Source: Promethearchaeota archaeon (lineage in GTDB: Archaea > Asgardarchaeota > Lokiarchaeia > Sigynarchaeales > MK-D1). Taken from it: a stretch of 20,101 nucleotides of DNA. The notes under the pieces are model-generated. The model had not been told where the DNA came from. It ran no database searches and saw nothing but the letters and a program-made list of their open reading frames with translations. Each line of letters starts with the position of its first letter. Positions within the stretch are counted from its first letter, which is position 1. The DNA lies in assembly GCA_016839385.1 (NCBI GenBank), contig JAEOUK010000025.1, positions 1 to 20,101 of the forward strand, given 5' to 3'. Made by a program: the position numbers and the translations under genes. Positions 8,305 through 16,038 of the stretch are shown in pieces.

Positions 8305-8706
8305 ATGTCGACAGCTAGATTGACGGAAATTTTAAAGCAGCTTAATCAAAACGGGTATAAATGTGTGATTTTCGCGTTAAAAGATGGGTTACCAATTGTT
8401 TCTCAAAAAGTAGGCGCAGATGAAATTAATGAAAAAATGGTTTCTGCACTGGGAGCTATGCTTTCGGAAGCTTGTGAACGCGCAAAAGATGATTTGCGTT
8501 TAGCAGATTTGGAATATTTCAAAACTATATATGGAGATGCCTGCATCGTTTGTCAAAATATAAAAACTTCTTCGGGACAAGTATATCTTCTTGTGGGGTT
8601 AACTGATAAACCTGAAAATGATGAAGTTGATAAATATAATGAAAAACTATTTGACTGGGCAATAGAAAACGCACTTCCTGTTTTAGAGGATTTAAGTAAT
8701 TTATAG
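8305..8706 (+). CDS. roadblock/LC7 domain protein
   Basis: A 133-residue single-domain protein of the roadblock/LC7 (longin-like) superfamily. The N-terminal helix LTEILKQLNQNG is followed by the strand KCVIFALKDGLPIVSQ. A long helix follows with the typical VSALGAMLSEACERA, then strands around YFKTIYGDACIVCQNI and QVYLLVGLT, and a C-terminal helix from about 105. Such proteins dimerise and act as regulators or scaffolds of small GTPases (MglB, LAMTOR and dynein LC7 relatives) and are abundant in Asgard archaea. No GTPase gene lies next to it here, so its partner is unknown. It has its own promoter and converges with the hydrolase gene five bases away. Confidence 0.88.
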   Translation: MSTARLTEILKQLNQNGYKCVIFALKDGLPIVSQKVGADEINEKMVSALGAMLSEACERAKDDLRLADLEYFKTIYGDACIVCQNIKTSSGQVYLLVGLTDKPENDEVDKYNEKLFDWAIENALPVLEDLSNL

Positions 8707-8711
8707 TCCTC

Positions 8712-9350
8712 TTATGAAGAAAGTTCCATCACAAAATCACAAATTATCCTACCTACGTTCTTTTCTTCTCCATTGTAAAAATGATCAGTCGAGAGTGCTT
8801 CAAACTTGACTTTAGAATGAAAACTCGATAATATCTTTTTTATTCTAGAAATAGGAATAATGTCGTCCTTAATTCCATGAATGAATAACAATGGAAAGGA
8901 TATGGAGAAATCAGGAGATAAATGTGGAACAAAATCAACTGGATAGGATATTAATGCCATTCCATCTAAATGAACTAATCGGTTTGCAATTGATAAACAA
9001 ATTAATCCTCCATAAGAATAACCGATTAAACATATTTTTGAATATTTATTGAATGTACAATAGTAATTATATACAGCAAGTAAATCCTCTTGTTCTGGAG
9101 TTCCATCACCCATAGAACCCGATGATCGACCCACTCCTCGAAAATTAAATGTTACACAATGGAATCCTTCTTTTACTAGTTGATTTCTAACACCCACTAC
9201 AACGTTATTATGCATCGATCCGCCCCATTTAGAGTAGGGATGAGTTACAATGCATAAAGTGGATTTTTTTGATTGTCGATCTGTAGTATACAAGCAAGAT
9301 TGAATCTTCACATCTTTTGAAACTGGAATGAAATACTCCATTTCGTGCAT
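8712..9350 (-). CDS. alpha/beta hydrolase (serine hydrolase)
   Basis: A 212-residue cytoplasmic alpha/beta-hydrolase-fold protein similar to small dienelactone-hydrolase/COG2945-like enzymes. The nucleophile elbow is GYSYGG at 110-115 (Ser112). The likely acid is Asp162 or Asp163 in HGIKDDIIP, and the base is His190 in STDHFYNGEE. The oxyanion-region loop THPYSKWGGSMHNNVV and FNFRGVGRSSG (68-78) are typical. There is no signal peptide. The substrate cannot be predicted. An ATG at 9341 (three residues shorter) is an alternative start. It is transcribed divergently from the NikR-like regulator across a 57-base gap, which makes control by that regulator possible but unproven. Confidence 0.85.
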   Translation of the reverse strand: MHEMEYFIPVSKDVKIQSCLYTTDRQSKKSTLCIVTHPYSKWGGSMHNNVVVGVRNQLVKEGFHCVTFNFRGVGRSSGSMGDGTPEQEDLLAVYNYYCTFNKYSKICLIGYSYGGLICLSIANRLVHLDGMALISYPVDFVPHLSPDFSISFPLLFIHGIKDDIIPISRIKKILSSFHSKVKFEALSTDHFYNGEEKNVGRIICDFVMELSS

Positions 9351-9370
9351 AATCTTTTTTGAGTAAACAG

Positions 9371-9380
9371 TTTATATTAT
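9371..9380. promoter_or_regulatory. TATA-like element between divergent hydrolase and nikR-like genes
   Basis: TTTATATTAT lies in the middle of the 57-base gap. It is about 26 bases from the expected initiation point of either gene (hydrolase ATG at 9350, regulator ATG at 9408) and reads as an AT-rich TATA-like box in both directions. No other good TATA candidate is seen in the gap. Confidence 0.4.
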
Positions 9381-9407
9381 GTTATCTCATTTGGAGACGA
9401 TTTTGTT

Positions 9408-9791
9408 ATGCCGATGGTATCCTTACAATTACCGGATGATATTTTACAAAAATTTGACAAAGTGCAAAGGGAATCGGGATATTTATCCCGAAGTGAAGCT
9501 TTACGAGATGCGATTTTGAAATTTATTGGAGATCAGGAAAAAAAGCAAGATACTAAAGAAATCAAGCGAGCAATTATCACTCTGGTTTATAAACCAGATC
9601 CTAGCAAATTGGAAATGTTTGCGAGTATCGAGCTGAGATATGATGATATTGTGAAAACTTTCTCCGAATACATGTTAGATGACCAAACTATTCGTATCTA
9701 TATTTTAATTGGACAAGTATCTAGAATTAATGATTTCACTCAATCGTTTAATAAAATCAAAGAAACCCTAATAGAATCGATTTTTATATAA
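9408..9791 (+). CDS. NikR-like ribbon-helix-helix regulator without metal ligands
   Basis: A 127-residue protein with an N-terminal ribbon-helix-helix DNA-binding domain (VSLQLPDDILQKFDKV then SRSEALRDAILKFI, residues 4-40) and an ACT-like C-terminal domain (about 53-127) in the NikR arrangement. NikR senses nickel through three His and one Cys in the C-terminal domain. This protein contains no His and no Cys at all, so it cannot bind nickel in the known way. Overall architecture and length fit NikR. GGAG at 9392-9395 may be a ribosome site. It probably acts as a dimer or tetramer repressor responding to another signal. Candidate targets are its own promoter and the divergent hydrolase gene (inference). 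Confidence 0.8.
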   Translation: MPMVSLQLPDDILQKFDKVQRESGYLSRSEALRDAILKFIGDQEKKQDTKEIKRAIITLVYKPDPSKLEMFASIELRYDDIVKTFSEYMLDDQTIRIYILIGQVSRINDFTQSFNKIKETLIESIFI

Positions 9792-9794
9792 TAA

Positions 9795-10688
9795 CTATGT
9801 AATTTCCAAGGAGATGTCGATTTTCTCCTTTGGAAGAATAGTTAATTGACTGGTACTGATAATATCAACCCCAGAGTTTGCATAATCTTCTACATTTTTG
9901 AGAGTAATATTCCCTGATGCTTCGAATAGTGGAAGTTTATCTTTTCCCAATGCACTTTTAATTCCTTCTATAGTGGTTTTTATTTCGGAAGGTTTCATAT
10001 TATCAAACATAATAATATCTACCTCAGATCTCGCAGCTATTAATGCATCCTCGGGGGTTTGTACTTCCAATTCTATCTTTTTGGAAAATGAAGTTTTCTC
10101 TTTTGCACTTGCTACTAATTCTTGTATATTATGATTATACACTTTGAGATGAGTATCTTTCAATAATACCATGTCATCTAAATTCCATCTATGAGTATCT
10201 GAATATCCTTTACCTCCAATACTTACGGCTCTCTTTTCAAAAAACCTAAAACCAGGAGTAGTTTTTCTTGTTGCTGCAATTTTTACCGGCTTTTTTATCT
10301 TTCGAAGTATTTTAGTAAATTGATAAGTAGTAGAAGCAATCGAGCTCATTCGCATCATGATATTCAATAAAGTTCGTTCAATCGCTAAAATATCATGGAG
10401 CTTTCCTGATAATCGCATTATTTCGGTGCCTTTTGTGATTTCATCTCCATCAGATACTAAATTCTTTGCCTTTATCTTTGCAATCTCGCATAATATATTT
10501 GCTTCCTGGATTCCACAAACGATTCCGTTACTTTTGAATAAAATCTGTGCAGTTGCTTGGGTGTTTTCAAGAATTTTAGTTGTTATATCCCCAAATCGTA
10601 TATCTTCATCAACAAATTGCTCTAATTTCTTTCTAATTAACATTTTTTCTATATTGGATAGTTCATTCATTTCATATACCTTACTCAT
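9795..10688 (-). CDS. nadC: nicotinate-nucleotide diphosphorylase (carboxylating)
   Basis: A 297-residue quinolinate phosphoribosyltransferase, converting quinolinate and PRPP to nicotinate mononucleotide in de novo NAD synthesis. Motifs visible: EDIRFGDITT at 28-37 (family start), the phosphoribosyl-binding ATRKTTPG at 139-146, FFEKRAVSIGG at 149-159, HRWNLDDMVLLKD, and IMFDNMKPSEI, EASGNI and GVDIIST further on. The glycine loop before the conserved HR reads GGKGYSDTHR, which appears slightly longer than the usual GGGxxHR. The ATG overlaps the stop of the upstream dihydroorotase-like gene (ATGA), so the two are translationally coupled. nadA and nadB are not in the window. Confidence 0.92.
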   Translation of the reverse strand: MSKVYEMNELSNIEKMLIRKKLEQFVDEDIRFGDITTKILENTQATAQILFKSNGIVCGIQEANILCEIAKIKAKNLVSDGDEITKGTEIMRLSGKLHDILAIERTLLNIMMRMSSIASTTYQFTKILRKIKKPVKIAATRKTTPGFRFFEKRAVSIGGKGYSDTHRWNLDDMVLLKDTHLKVYNHNIQELVASAKEKTSFSKKIELEVQTPEDALIAARSEVDIIMFDNMKPSEIKTTIEGIKSALGKDKLPLFEASGNITLKNVEDYANSGVDIISTSQLTILPKEKIDISLEIT

Positions 10689-12193
10689 ACTTTATCATGT
10701 ATCCATTTATAAGACCGTTGAATAAAATCTCCATTCATTTTGTCCTGTAGACTAACGCCATTTAGTATGACTCGTTCAATTCTCACAATTATATTATTTA
10801 TTGGATAAGGACAGATTTTGGAAGAACTGTGAAATTCTTCTGATTTAAGTGAATACGGAGGAACTCTTCGTATAATTACTAAATCTGCATCATAACCCGT
10901 GTGAATCCATCCTTTCTTCTTTATTTGATAGATTTGCGCTGGATTATATGATGAATAGTAGACAAATTTCTTCAAATCCCAAGCATTCTCAAAGAACTTT
11001 GAGAGAGTATATACACTATATACGTCTAAACTTGGAAATCCAGGGGGTGCATCGAAAAAATCCTTACTCTTTTCCTCAATTGAGTGGGGTGCATGGTCAG
11101 TACCAAAAAAAACATTTTTAATTTTCTCAGATGTTAACAATTTCTGAATTTTCAAATTGTCGTCTTTGGTTCTTAAAGGAGGTAAAACTTTTCCATGGGA
11201 TTCAACAGAAAATTGCATCGAATTATGTAGATAGGTATGATGTGGGGTAACTTCTATGAATATTTTAAATTGAGAATAAAGCATTTGCATTTTCTGGACC
11301 ATTTGAATAGCCTCAATAGAAGATAAATGACAAAAAGTGATGGGGGGGTATTCTTGTAAGTTCAATAAACGCAAAATCTGGAATATAAAGTAGATATGAA
11401 GAAGTTCTTGAGTTTTGCTGTGGTTAATTGAATGTGCTATCAATTTGGATTTATGAATCCCTTCAAAAGTTTTATATCGGATTTCCCGTGTTTTCGGATC
11501 TAACGGAACATCAGCATGGAACAATAAGTGAAGTTTGTTTTTTTGAATTGAAGTCAATACAGTTCTCCAATTCTCTACGTATCCCTTTAACTGAGACTTT
11601 GAATAGTAATGGTCTAAATAAACGTCCAATCGATGAATGAATTCATTCACGTTTCCAATATATTCATTCAATTTTTCCTTTAAATTATCCCAAAGATCTA
11701 TTAACAAATCCCAATTTATCAAGTGAGGGGAATCTCCTGGGTAAATTTTTATTCCAACAATCCCCAATTTCTTTAATTCATGTAGATACGCTTCAACATT
11801 CTCTTTTGGGAGTTTTGCATATAAACCTACATTGCATTCAGCTGTTTTTTCGATTTTTTGAGTGTATTGCTTTATATTTTCAATCGTATTTAATGGTGGA
11901 ACTGTATTTGGCATATTTATTACAGTTGTTATTCCATTAGTAATGGCAGCTTTTGTACCTGATTTGATTGTTTCTTTATGAGATTGGCCAAAATCTCGAA
12001 GATGGACATGTGGATCTATAATTCCGGGAAGTATATGAGCCCCTGTACAGTCTATTACATCAGTGGGATTCATTGAGGGTAATTCATCACCCAATTCGTA
12101 TATGTTTGCGATTTTATGATTTTTTATCAGAATTGATCCAACTTTAATAGCGTTCGGCGTTACTATAGTTCCGTTTTTTAGGAGATATCTCAT
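10685..12193 (-). CDS. dihydroorotase-like cyclic amidohydrolase with internal insertion
   Basis: A 502-residue amidohydrolase with clear dihydroorotase signatures: DPHVHLRDFGQSHKE from Asp60 (metal His62 and His64), NMPNT at 93-97, His226 in LFHADV, His289 in FCHLSS, EVTPHHTYL at 314-322, KVLPPLR, and GTDHAPH with Asp366. Dihydroorotase closes carbamoyl-aspartate to dihydroorotate in pyrimidine synthesis. Usual length is about 420-440. The extra residues lie mainly in a helical stretch of about 155-220, between the GIKIYPGD strand and the His226 strand. The ATG start is 12 bases after the TrmY-like stop, preceded by GAGGA. Pyrimidine function is the best guess; a hydantoinase or allantoinase role cannot be excluded. 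Confidence 0.82.
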   Translation of the reverse strand: MRYLLKNGTIVTPNAIKVGSILIKNHKIANIYELGDELPSMNPTDVIDCTGAHILPGIIDPHVHLRDFGQSHKETIKSGTKAAITNGITTVINMPNTVPPLNTIENIKQYTQKIEKTAECNVGLYAKLPKENVEAYLHELKKLGIVGIKIYPGDSPHLINWDLLIDLWDNLKEKLNEYIGNVNEFIHRLDVYLDHYYSKSQLKGYVENWRTVLTSIQKNKLHLLFHADVPLDPKTREIRYKTFEGIHKSKLIAHSINHSKTQELLHIYFIFQILRLLNLQEYPPITFCHLSSIEAIQMVQKMQMLYSQFKIFIEVTPHHTYLHNSMQFSVESHGKVLPPLRTKDDNLKIQKLLTSEKIKNVFFGTDHAPHSIEEKSKDFFDAPPGFPSLDVYSVYTLSKFFENAWDLKKFVYYSSYNPAQIYQIKKKGWIHTGYDADLVIIRRVPPYSLKSEEFHSSSKICPYPINNIIVRIERVILNGVSLQDKMNGDFIQRSYKWIHDKV

Positions 12194-12205
12194 TTATTTA
12201 CTTCC

Positions 12206-12862
12206 TCATTTATGGATTTTTGATTGGATAAGACTTATGAGTTCACTCTCGAAAAACATGGATTTCCATGAATTCCTTTTCAGCTCCAATAAGGAATTTG
12301 GTGATGGTGGATCAAAGTCAAGATCACTATCATGATTGAATATAAGAGCTATTTTTGGATGGATAACATCATCTAAATTATTTAAAGAAATCTGCTCAGA
12401 GCATTGTTTTCTAGTGTTTCCAATAAGAATATAATCCTTTCCTAAGGATGGGTGTAATTCCCAAATATCATGGAACAATCCTCTTTTCATATAAATCCCC
12501 GGTGTAGATTCTGCTTTTGCATTGTTGATAAATTTACTATGCTCTTTTCTTTCCTGTTTCTTACCCCCCCCTCCAGTGATAATTTTATGGATTTTTAGTA
12601 ACAAAAATAAGATTCCCCTTTCATCAGGAGCCAAATATCTCAGACGTATCCCATTAAAGAATATAATTAGACCTTCATGGGATGCAACAAATTGATTTGA
12701 GCAGTAAATTATTAAATTATTCTCATGTATTAGGGAATTAGATAAGAGAAATGTACTACGTAGAAAATCTGCTATCTCGATGATCGTATTTGATAGGTTT
12801 CCTTCATTTATCTGTGATTTCGTTAAGGAAGGAAATGAATTAATACATAAAATTACATCCAT
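12206..12862 (-). CDS. TrmY-like tRNA (pseudouridine54-N1)-methyltransferase
   Basis: A 218-residue protein matching the archaeal TrmY (DUF358, SPOUT) pattern. TrmY methylates pseudouridine 54 in the T-loop of archaeal tRNA using SAM. Matching segments: IADFLRSTFLLSNSL early, LAPDERGILFLLLK at 77-90 (TrmY SPDER motif) and STPGIYMKRGLF at 119-130. The C-terminal SAM-binding knot is divergent. Where typical members have a GDHxG-like loop and a conserved His/Cys-rich helix, this has NHDSDLDFD and FFESELISLIQS. I chose the ATG at 12862; an in-frame TTG at 12874 adds four residues. It lies between srp54 and the dihydroorotase-like gene in one operon. Family call fairly sure; activity less so. Confidence 0.75.
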   Translation of the reverse strand: MDVILCINSFPSLTKSQINEGNLSNTIIEIADFLRSTFLLSNSLIHENNLIIYCSNQFVASHEGLIIFFNGIRLRYLAPDERGILFLLLKIHKIITGGGGKKQERKEHSKFINNAKAESTPGIYMKRGLFHDIWELHPSLGKDYILIGNTRKQCSEQISLNNLDDVIHPKIALIFNHDSDLDFDPPSPNSLLELKRNSWKSMFFESELISLIQSKIHK

Positions 12863-12883
12863 GAAAAATACCAATATTTTTCC

Positions 12884-14242
12884 TTACATTCCTCCAAGTT
12901 TGGAAAGATCTGGCATTCCTGGAGGCATTCCTGGAGCTCCTTTCTTTCCTCTCCGAGGTTTTGTCAATTGAGATATCATTTTTTTCATGTCATCATATTG
13001 TTTCAACAATCCCTTGATATCTGAATAACTTTTTCCACTTCCTTTGGCAATTCTCTCAATGCGGCTTTTTTTTATCACATTAGGATTTTCTTTTTCATAC
13101 TGAGTCATACTAGTAAGTACGACTTTCCAATTTTCGAGATTTGATTCAGCCATATCTTTCATTTCATCAGGTATATTTTGACCTCCCATCATTCCAAGAA
13201 GTTTTTTAAATGGACCCATTTTCTTTAAAGACTGCAACTGATTGTAAAGATCATCTAGAGTGAATTTACCTTTCATTAAGCGTTTTACCATATCTTTATC
13301 TGGTTCAATTTCTGCATCTTTTATCTTTTGTAAAATCCCATCAATATCGGGAATACCCAATAAATTTCCCACAAACTTGGTGGGAATGAAATCTTCTAAC
13401 GCATCAGTTTTTTCCCCAACACCAATAAATTTAATAGGTGCTCCAGTAGCAGCTACTGCTGATAATGCACCACCTCCTTTGGCAGACCCGTCCAGTTTGG
13501 TGACGATAATCGACCCAACATGAGTTGCTTCTGAGAACGCTTTAGCTTGATTAAATGCCTGTTGTCCTAACGTTCCATCAATGACAAGGATCACTTCATC
13601 GGGTTTTATGATTTTTTCCATTTTTCGAACTTCATTCATCAATTCTTTCTCTTCTTTATGCCGACCTGCAGTATCAACGATAATAATATCTACTTTTTGT
13701 TGGGTAAAATGTCGTATCCCTTTTTTTACTATTTTTATAGCATTTTTCTCATCCGAGTCACCAAATAAAGGCACTTTTAATGGAGTTAATAATTGTTCTA
13801 ATTGTTGATAAGCACCTGGTCTCCAAGTATCAACACATAGAACTCCAAGTTTAAACCCTCTGTTACTATAATATTTTGCTAATTTACCAACTGTTGTTGT
13901 TTTTCCAGATCCCTGAATACCCACCATCAGGATTATATTCAATCGATTGGGTTTGAGTTTCCGGGGATTCTGATTGCCCCCTAGTAACTTAACTAACTCG
14001 TCATGAATTAATTTAATTATAAAATCCTTTCGTGCAATATCTGCAGAAATCTTTTCATTAAATGCTCGTTTTTGGATAGTTTCTGTAATAGCTAAACAAA
14101 TTTCTACATTTACATCTGCAGAAAGCAGTGCTCTTTGTAGATCTTGTATGACGAGTTTTAATGCATCTTTATCAATACGAGGAAGTTTACGAATCCTTCG
14201 AATCAGGTTATCTAGGGCTTTACCAAATTTCTCCATTACCAT
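12884..14242 (-). CDS. srp54: signal recognition particle subunit SRP54
   Basis: A 452-residue SRP GTPase. With SRP RNA it binds signal sequences of nascent chains and delivers ribosomes to FtsY at the membrane. Domain order: N helical domain (1-95), and G domain with P-loop GIQGSGKTTT at 109-118, DTWRPGAYQQL at 138-148, DTAGR at 190-194 and TKLDG at 248-252 followed by SAKGGGALS. The M domain follows (about 300-435), methionine-rich, with the RNA-binding helix-turn-helix around SRIERIAKGSG. The tail is glycine/proline/methionine-rich (GMPPGMPDLSKLGGM). The length is typical for archaea. Start is the first of two close ATGs (14242 or 14236), with AGGT upstream. It is the first gene of the srp54/TrmY/dihydroorotase-like/nadC operon. 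Confidence 0.96.
   Translation of the reverse strand: MVMEKFGKALDNLIRRIRKLPRIDKDALKLVIQDLQRALLSADVNVEICLAITETIQKRAFNEKISADIARKDFIIKLIHDELVKLLGGNQNPRKLKPNRLNIILMVGIQGSGKTTTVGKLAKYYSNRGFKLGVLCVDTWRPGAYQQLEQLLTPLKVPLFGDSDEKNAIKIVKKGIRHFTQQKVDIIIVDTAGRHKEEKELMNEVRKMEKIIKPDEVILVIDGTLGQQAFNQAKAFSEATHVGSIIVTKLDGSAKGGGALSAVAATGAPIKFIGVGEKTDALEDFIPTKFVGNLLGIPDIDGILQKIKDAEIEPDKDMVKRLMKGKFTLDDLYNQLQSLKKMGPFKKLLGMMGGQNIPDEMKDMAESNLENWKVVLTSMTQYEKENPNVIKKSRIERIAKGSGKSYSDIKGLLKQYDDMKKMISQLTKPRRGKKGAPGMPPGMPDLSKLGGM
12912..12935. repeat. 12-bp tandem repeat in the SRP54 tail
   Basis: GGCATTCCTGGA occurs twice without spacing. On the minus strand it encodes the PGMPPGMP stretch near the SRP54 C-terminus, so it is a coding micro-duplication in a low-complexity tail. 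Confidence 0.8.
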
Positions 14243-14270
14243 TTTGCTACCTTAGTCGAATGAATCAACA

Positions 14271-14280
14271 ATAATAAATA
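14271..14280 (-). promoter_or_regulatory. TATA box of the srp54 operon
   Basis: The minus strand reads TATTTATTAT, centred about 33 bases upstream of the srp54 ATG at 14242. It is the only good TATA candidate on this side of the 111-base divergent gap. Confidence 0.4.
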
Positions 14281-14316
14281 ATCGCGATCCTCAAAAAATT
14301 TCAAATAGAATTGCGC

Positions 14317-14326
14317 AAATATAATT
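14317..14326 (+). promoter_or_regulatory. TATA box of the aIF5A gene
   Basis: AAATATAATT is centred about 32 bases before the ATG at 14354. Initiation would be near 14347, leaving only a few bases of leader. Confidence 0.45.
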
Positions 14327-14353
14327 ACACAATTCGAAAAAAGAGTGAGTAAT

Positions 14354-14785
14354 ATGAGTCTTAGACGAACAACAGCAAATAAGCTAAAAAAAGGAAATTA
14401 CTTTATGGTAGATGGTGAGCCATGTTCTGTACTTGGTACAGAACATTCCAAATCGGGAAAGCATGGTCACGCAAAGATGAGAATCAGCTGTGTAGGATTA
14501 TTTGATAAAAAGAAAAGAAGTGTTATGTTTACCGCAGATTCGATGGTAGACATGCCAGAAATTTCAAAACGAACTGGTCAAATCACTGATATTACTGAAA
14601 ATACCGTCACTGTAATGGATCTTGAAAGTTTCGAAACATTAGTATGTGATTGGCCAGTAGATGAGGAAGACGCAATAAAGAAATTAGAGAACCTCAAAAA
14701 TAATCCAGATCAAATTGGGAATAGTCAAGCAGAATATTGGGATGTAATTGGAAAGAAAATCATCCGACGAGTCTTAATTCAATAA
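14354..14785 (+). CDS. translation initiation factor aIF5A (hypusine-containing)
   Basis: A 143-residue archaeal homologue of eIF5A and bacterial EF-P, which relieves ribosome stalling at difficult peptide bonds such as polyproline and aids termination. The N-terminal SH3-like domain carries the deoxyhypusine/hypusine loop SKSGKHGHAK, with the modified lysine expected at Lys36. The C-terminal OB domain runs from about residue 70 and ends in a YWDVIGKKIIRRVLIQ strand and helix. I prefer the ATG at 14354; an in-frame GTG at 14345 would add three residues but leaves no room for a leader from the TATA box at 14317. Deoxyhypusine synthase is not in the window. It is transcribed divergently from srp54 and is followed after 14 bases by a nucleotidyltransferase gene. 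Confidence 0.95.
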   Translation: MSLRRTTANKLKKGNYFMVDGEPCSVLGTEHSKSGKHGHAKMRISCVGLFDKKKRSVMFTADSMVDMPEISKRTGQITDITENTVTVMDLESFETLVCDWPVDEEDAIKKLENLKNNPDQIGNSQAEYWDVIGKKIIRRVLIQ

Positions 14786-14790
14786 ATGAG

Positions 14791-14797
14791 TTTTTTT
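14791..14797 (+). terminator. T7 tract between aIF5A and nucleotidyltransferase genes
   Basis: Seven T residues fill most of the 14-base gap, starting five bases after the aIF5A stop and ending two bases before the next ATG. They could terminate part of the aIF5A transcription. The role is inferred. Confidence 0.35.
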
Positions 14798-14799
14798 AA

Positions 14800-16011
14800 A
14801 TGAAATTTGTCGTTCCTATGGCGGGTGTAGGCACTAGACTACGCCCGTTCACATTTAGCAAACCAAAGGGATTCTTCAAGGTAGCTGGGAAACGACTAAT
14901 TGATCATATTTTAGATAAATTTGATCAAGCAGCAACAAAACCTTCGGATCTTTTAATTATAACTGGATCTGAGGAACGAGCTGTACAAACATATCTGAAA
15001 ACCAAATATTCTTCAATTTTTAATTTATCCTTTATTTCACAGATTCCTAAAGGGTATCACGGTAACATCCCTTATTTCGGAGGTTTGGGGCAAGCTATTT
15101 TACTATCTGAGACGTGGTATAAAAGCAAAATATCATCATATGAATCCGAAAATCCTGAAGATTACATGATCATAAACCTCAATGATATGCTACCTTTAGA
15201 TGGGTATCAGGGTTTTCTATCATTAATGACTGGATCAAAAATGAATCTTAATGTGGAACATCGAGCAGATGATTTCAAAGATAATGATGACTCTCATTCA
15301 CCCCATCAATTTTCAAATAATAATGACTTAGATGGTGTAATTGGTATAATGAAGGTGCCTAAATCCCAAATAAGTAGTTATGGAATTGTCAGTATAGATC
15401 ATAAAACAGGATATATTTCGAATTTAATAGAAAAACCAAAATCCTCGACATCAAACCTTGCAATTACAGGAGTATATGGATTCAAACCAAAGGCAATGAA
15501 AAAACTTTATCAATTCTTGAAGAAAGAAGTTAAAAGATTTGAGGATGTGGAGGGAGAAGCACAATTAACTCCCGCGATACATGAATTAGTACAACATGGG
15601 ATTAAAATTGCACCTATGGAATTTAACAAAGGAATTTTGGATTTTGGGAAGAATGACACACTACTTGAAGGGAATAAATTCTTATTAACACAACAAGATA
15701 ATGTATTGGGGGAAATAATTGGAGAATTAGTCAATTCTTCCATAAACTCACCTTCTTTTATCGGGAAAAATGTTCAAATTAAAAATTGTGTAATTGGACC
15801 ATATGCATCAATTGGAGATGATTGCTTTCTGGAAGATTGCATTGTTCGTAATTCAGTTGTGGGGGATGGATGTCATTTAGAACGAATCATCACTAAAAAC
15901 TCCATCATTGGAGATCATGTAGTCATGGATGATATTATAAAAAACGATATGATCATTGGGGATCAATCCAGTATTAGATCGTCGAAAAATAATATAGCCA
16001 ATTCTATATAA
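14800..16011 (+). CDS. sugar-1-phosphate nucleotidyltransferase with left-handed beta-helix tail
   Basis: A 403-residue bifunctional-looking enzyme. The N-terminal pyrophosphorylase domain begins with MKFVVPMAGVGTRLRPFT and SKPK (signature GxGTRLRPxTxxxPK, residues 9-23), and includes the NLNDMLP metal-site strand, IGIMKVP, IEKP and an ITGVYGF strand. From about residue 315 hexapeptide repeats (IGKNVQ, IGPYAS, IGDDCF, VGDGCH, IGDHVV, IGDQSS) form a left-handed beta helix, as in GlmU-like and archaeal glucose-1-phosphate thymidylyl/uridylyltransferases. An acidic, Asn/Asp/Ser-rich insert lies at about 150-170. It makes an NDP-sugar for glycans; which sugar and nucleotide is not readable. There is no ribosome site, and only a T-run precedes the ATG. 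It ends with tandem stops (TAATGA). Confidence 0.88.
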   Translation: MKFVVPMAGVGTRLRPFTFSKPKGFFKVAGKRLIDHILDKFDQAATKPSDLLIITGSEERAVQTYLKTKYSSIFNLSFISQIPKGYHGNIPYFGGLGQAILLSETWYKSKISSYESENPEDYMIINLNDMLPLDGYQGFLSLMTGSKMNLNVEHRADDFKDNDDSHSPHQFSNNNDLDGVIGIMKVPKSQISSYGIVSIDHKTGYISNLIEKPKSSTSNLAITGVYGFKPKAMKKLYQFLKKEVKRFEDVEGEAQLTPAIHELVQHGIKIAPMEFNKGILDFGKNDTLLEGNKFLLTQQDNVLGEIIGELVNSSINSPSFIGKNVQIKNCVIGPYASIGDDCFLEDCIVRNSVVGDGCHLERIITKNSIIGDHVVMDDIIKNDMIIGDQSSIRSSKNNIANSI

Positions 16012-16012
16012 T
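16003..16012 (+). promoter_or_regulatory. possible TATA box of the GIFT-domain gene
   Basis: TCTATATAAT overlaps the stop codon of the nucleotidyltransferase gene. Initiation about 26 bases downstream would be near 16034, 17 bases before the ATG at 16051, so this gene may have its own promoter. Confidence 0.35.
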
Positions 16013-16030
16013 GAATTAACTATATCCAAG

Positions 16031-16038
16031 TTTTTTTT
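16031..16038 (+). terminator. T8 tract between nucleotidyltransferase and GIFT-domain genes
   Basis: Eight T residues lie 20 bases after the upstream stop in a 39-base gap. This is a plausible U-run terminator for the aIF5A/nucleotidyltransferase transcript; it would sit close to the predicted initiation site of the next gene. Confidence 0.35.

Noticed and set aside
9408..9791. Functional nickel regulator NikR
   Set aside because: No His or Cys in the protein, so the known nickel site cannot form; annotated only as NikR-like.
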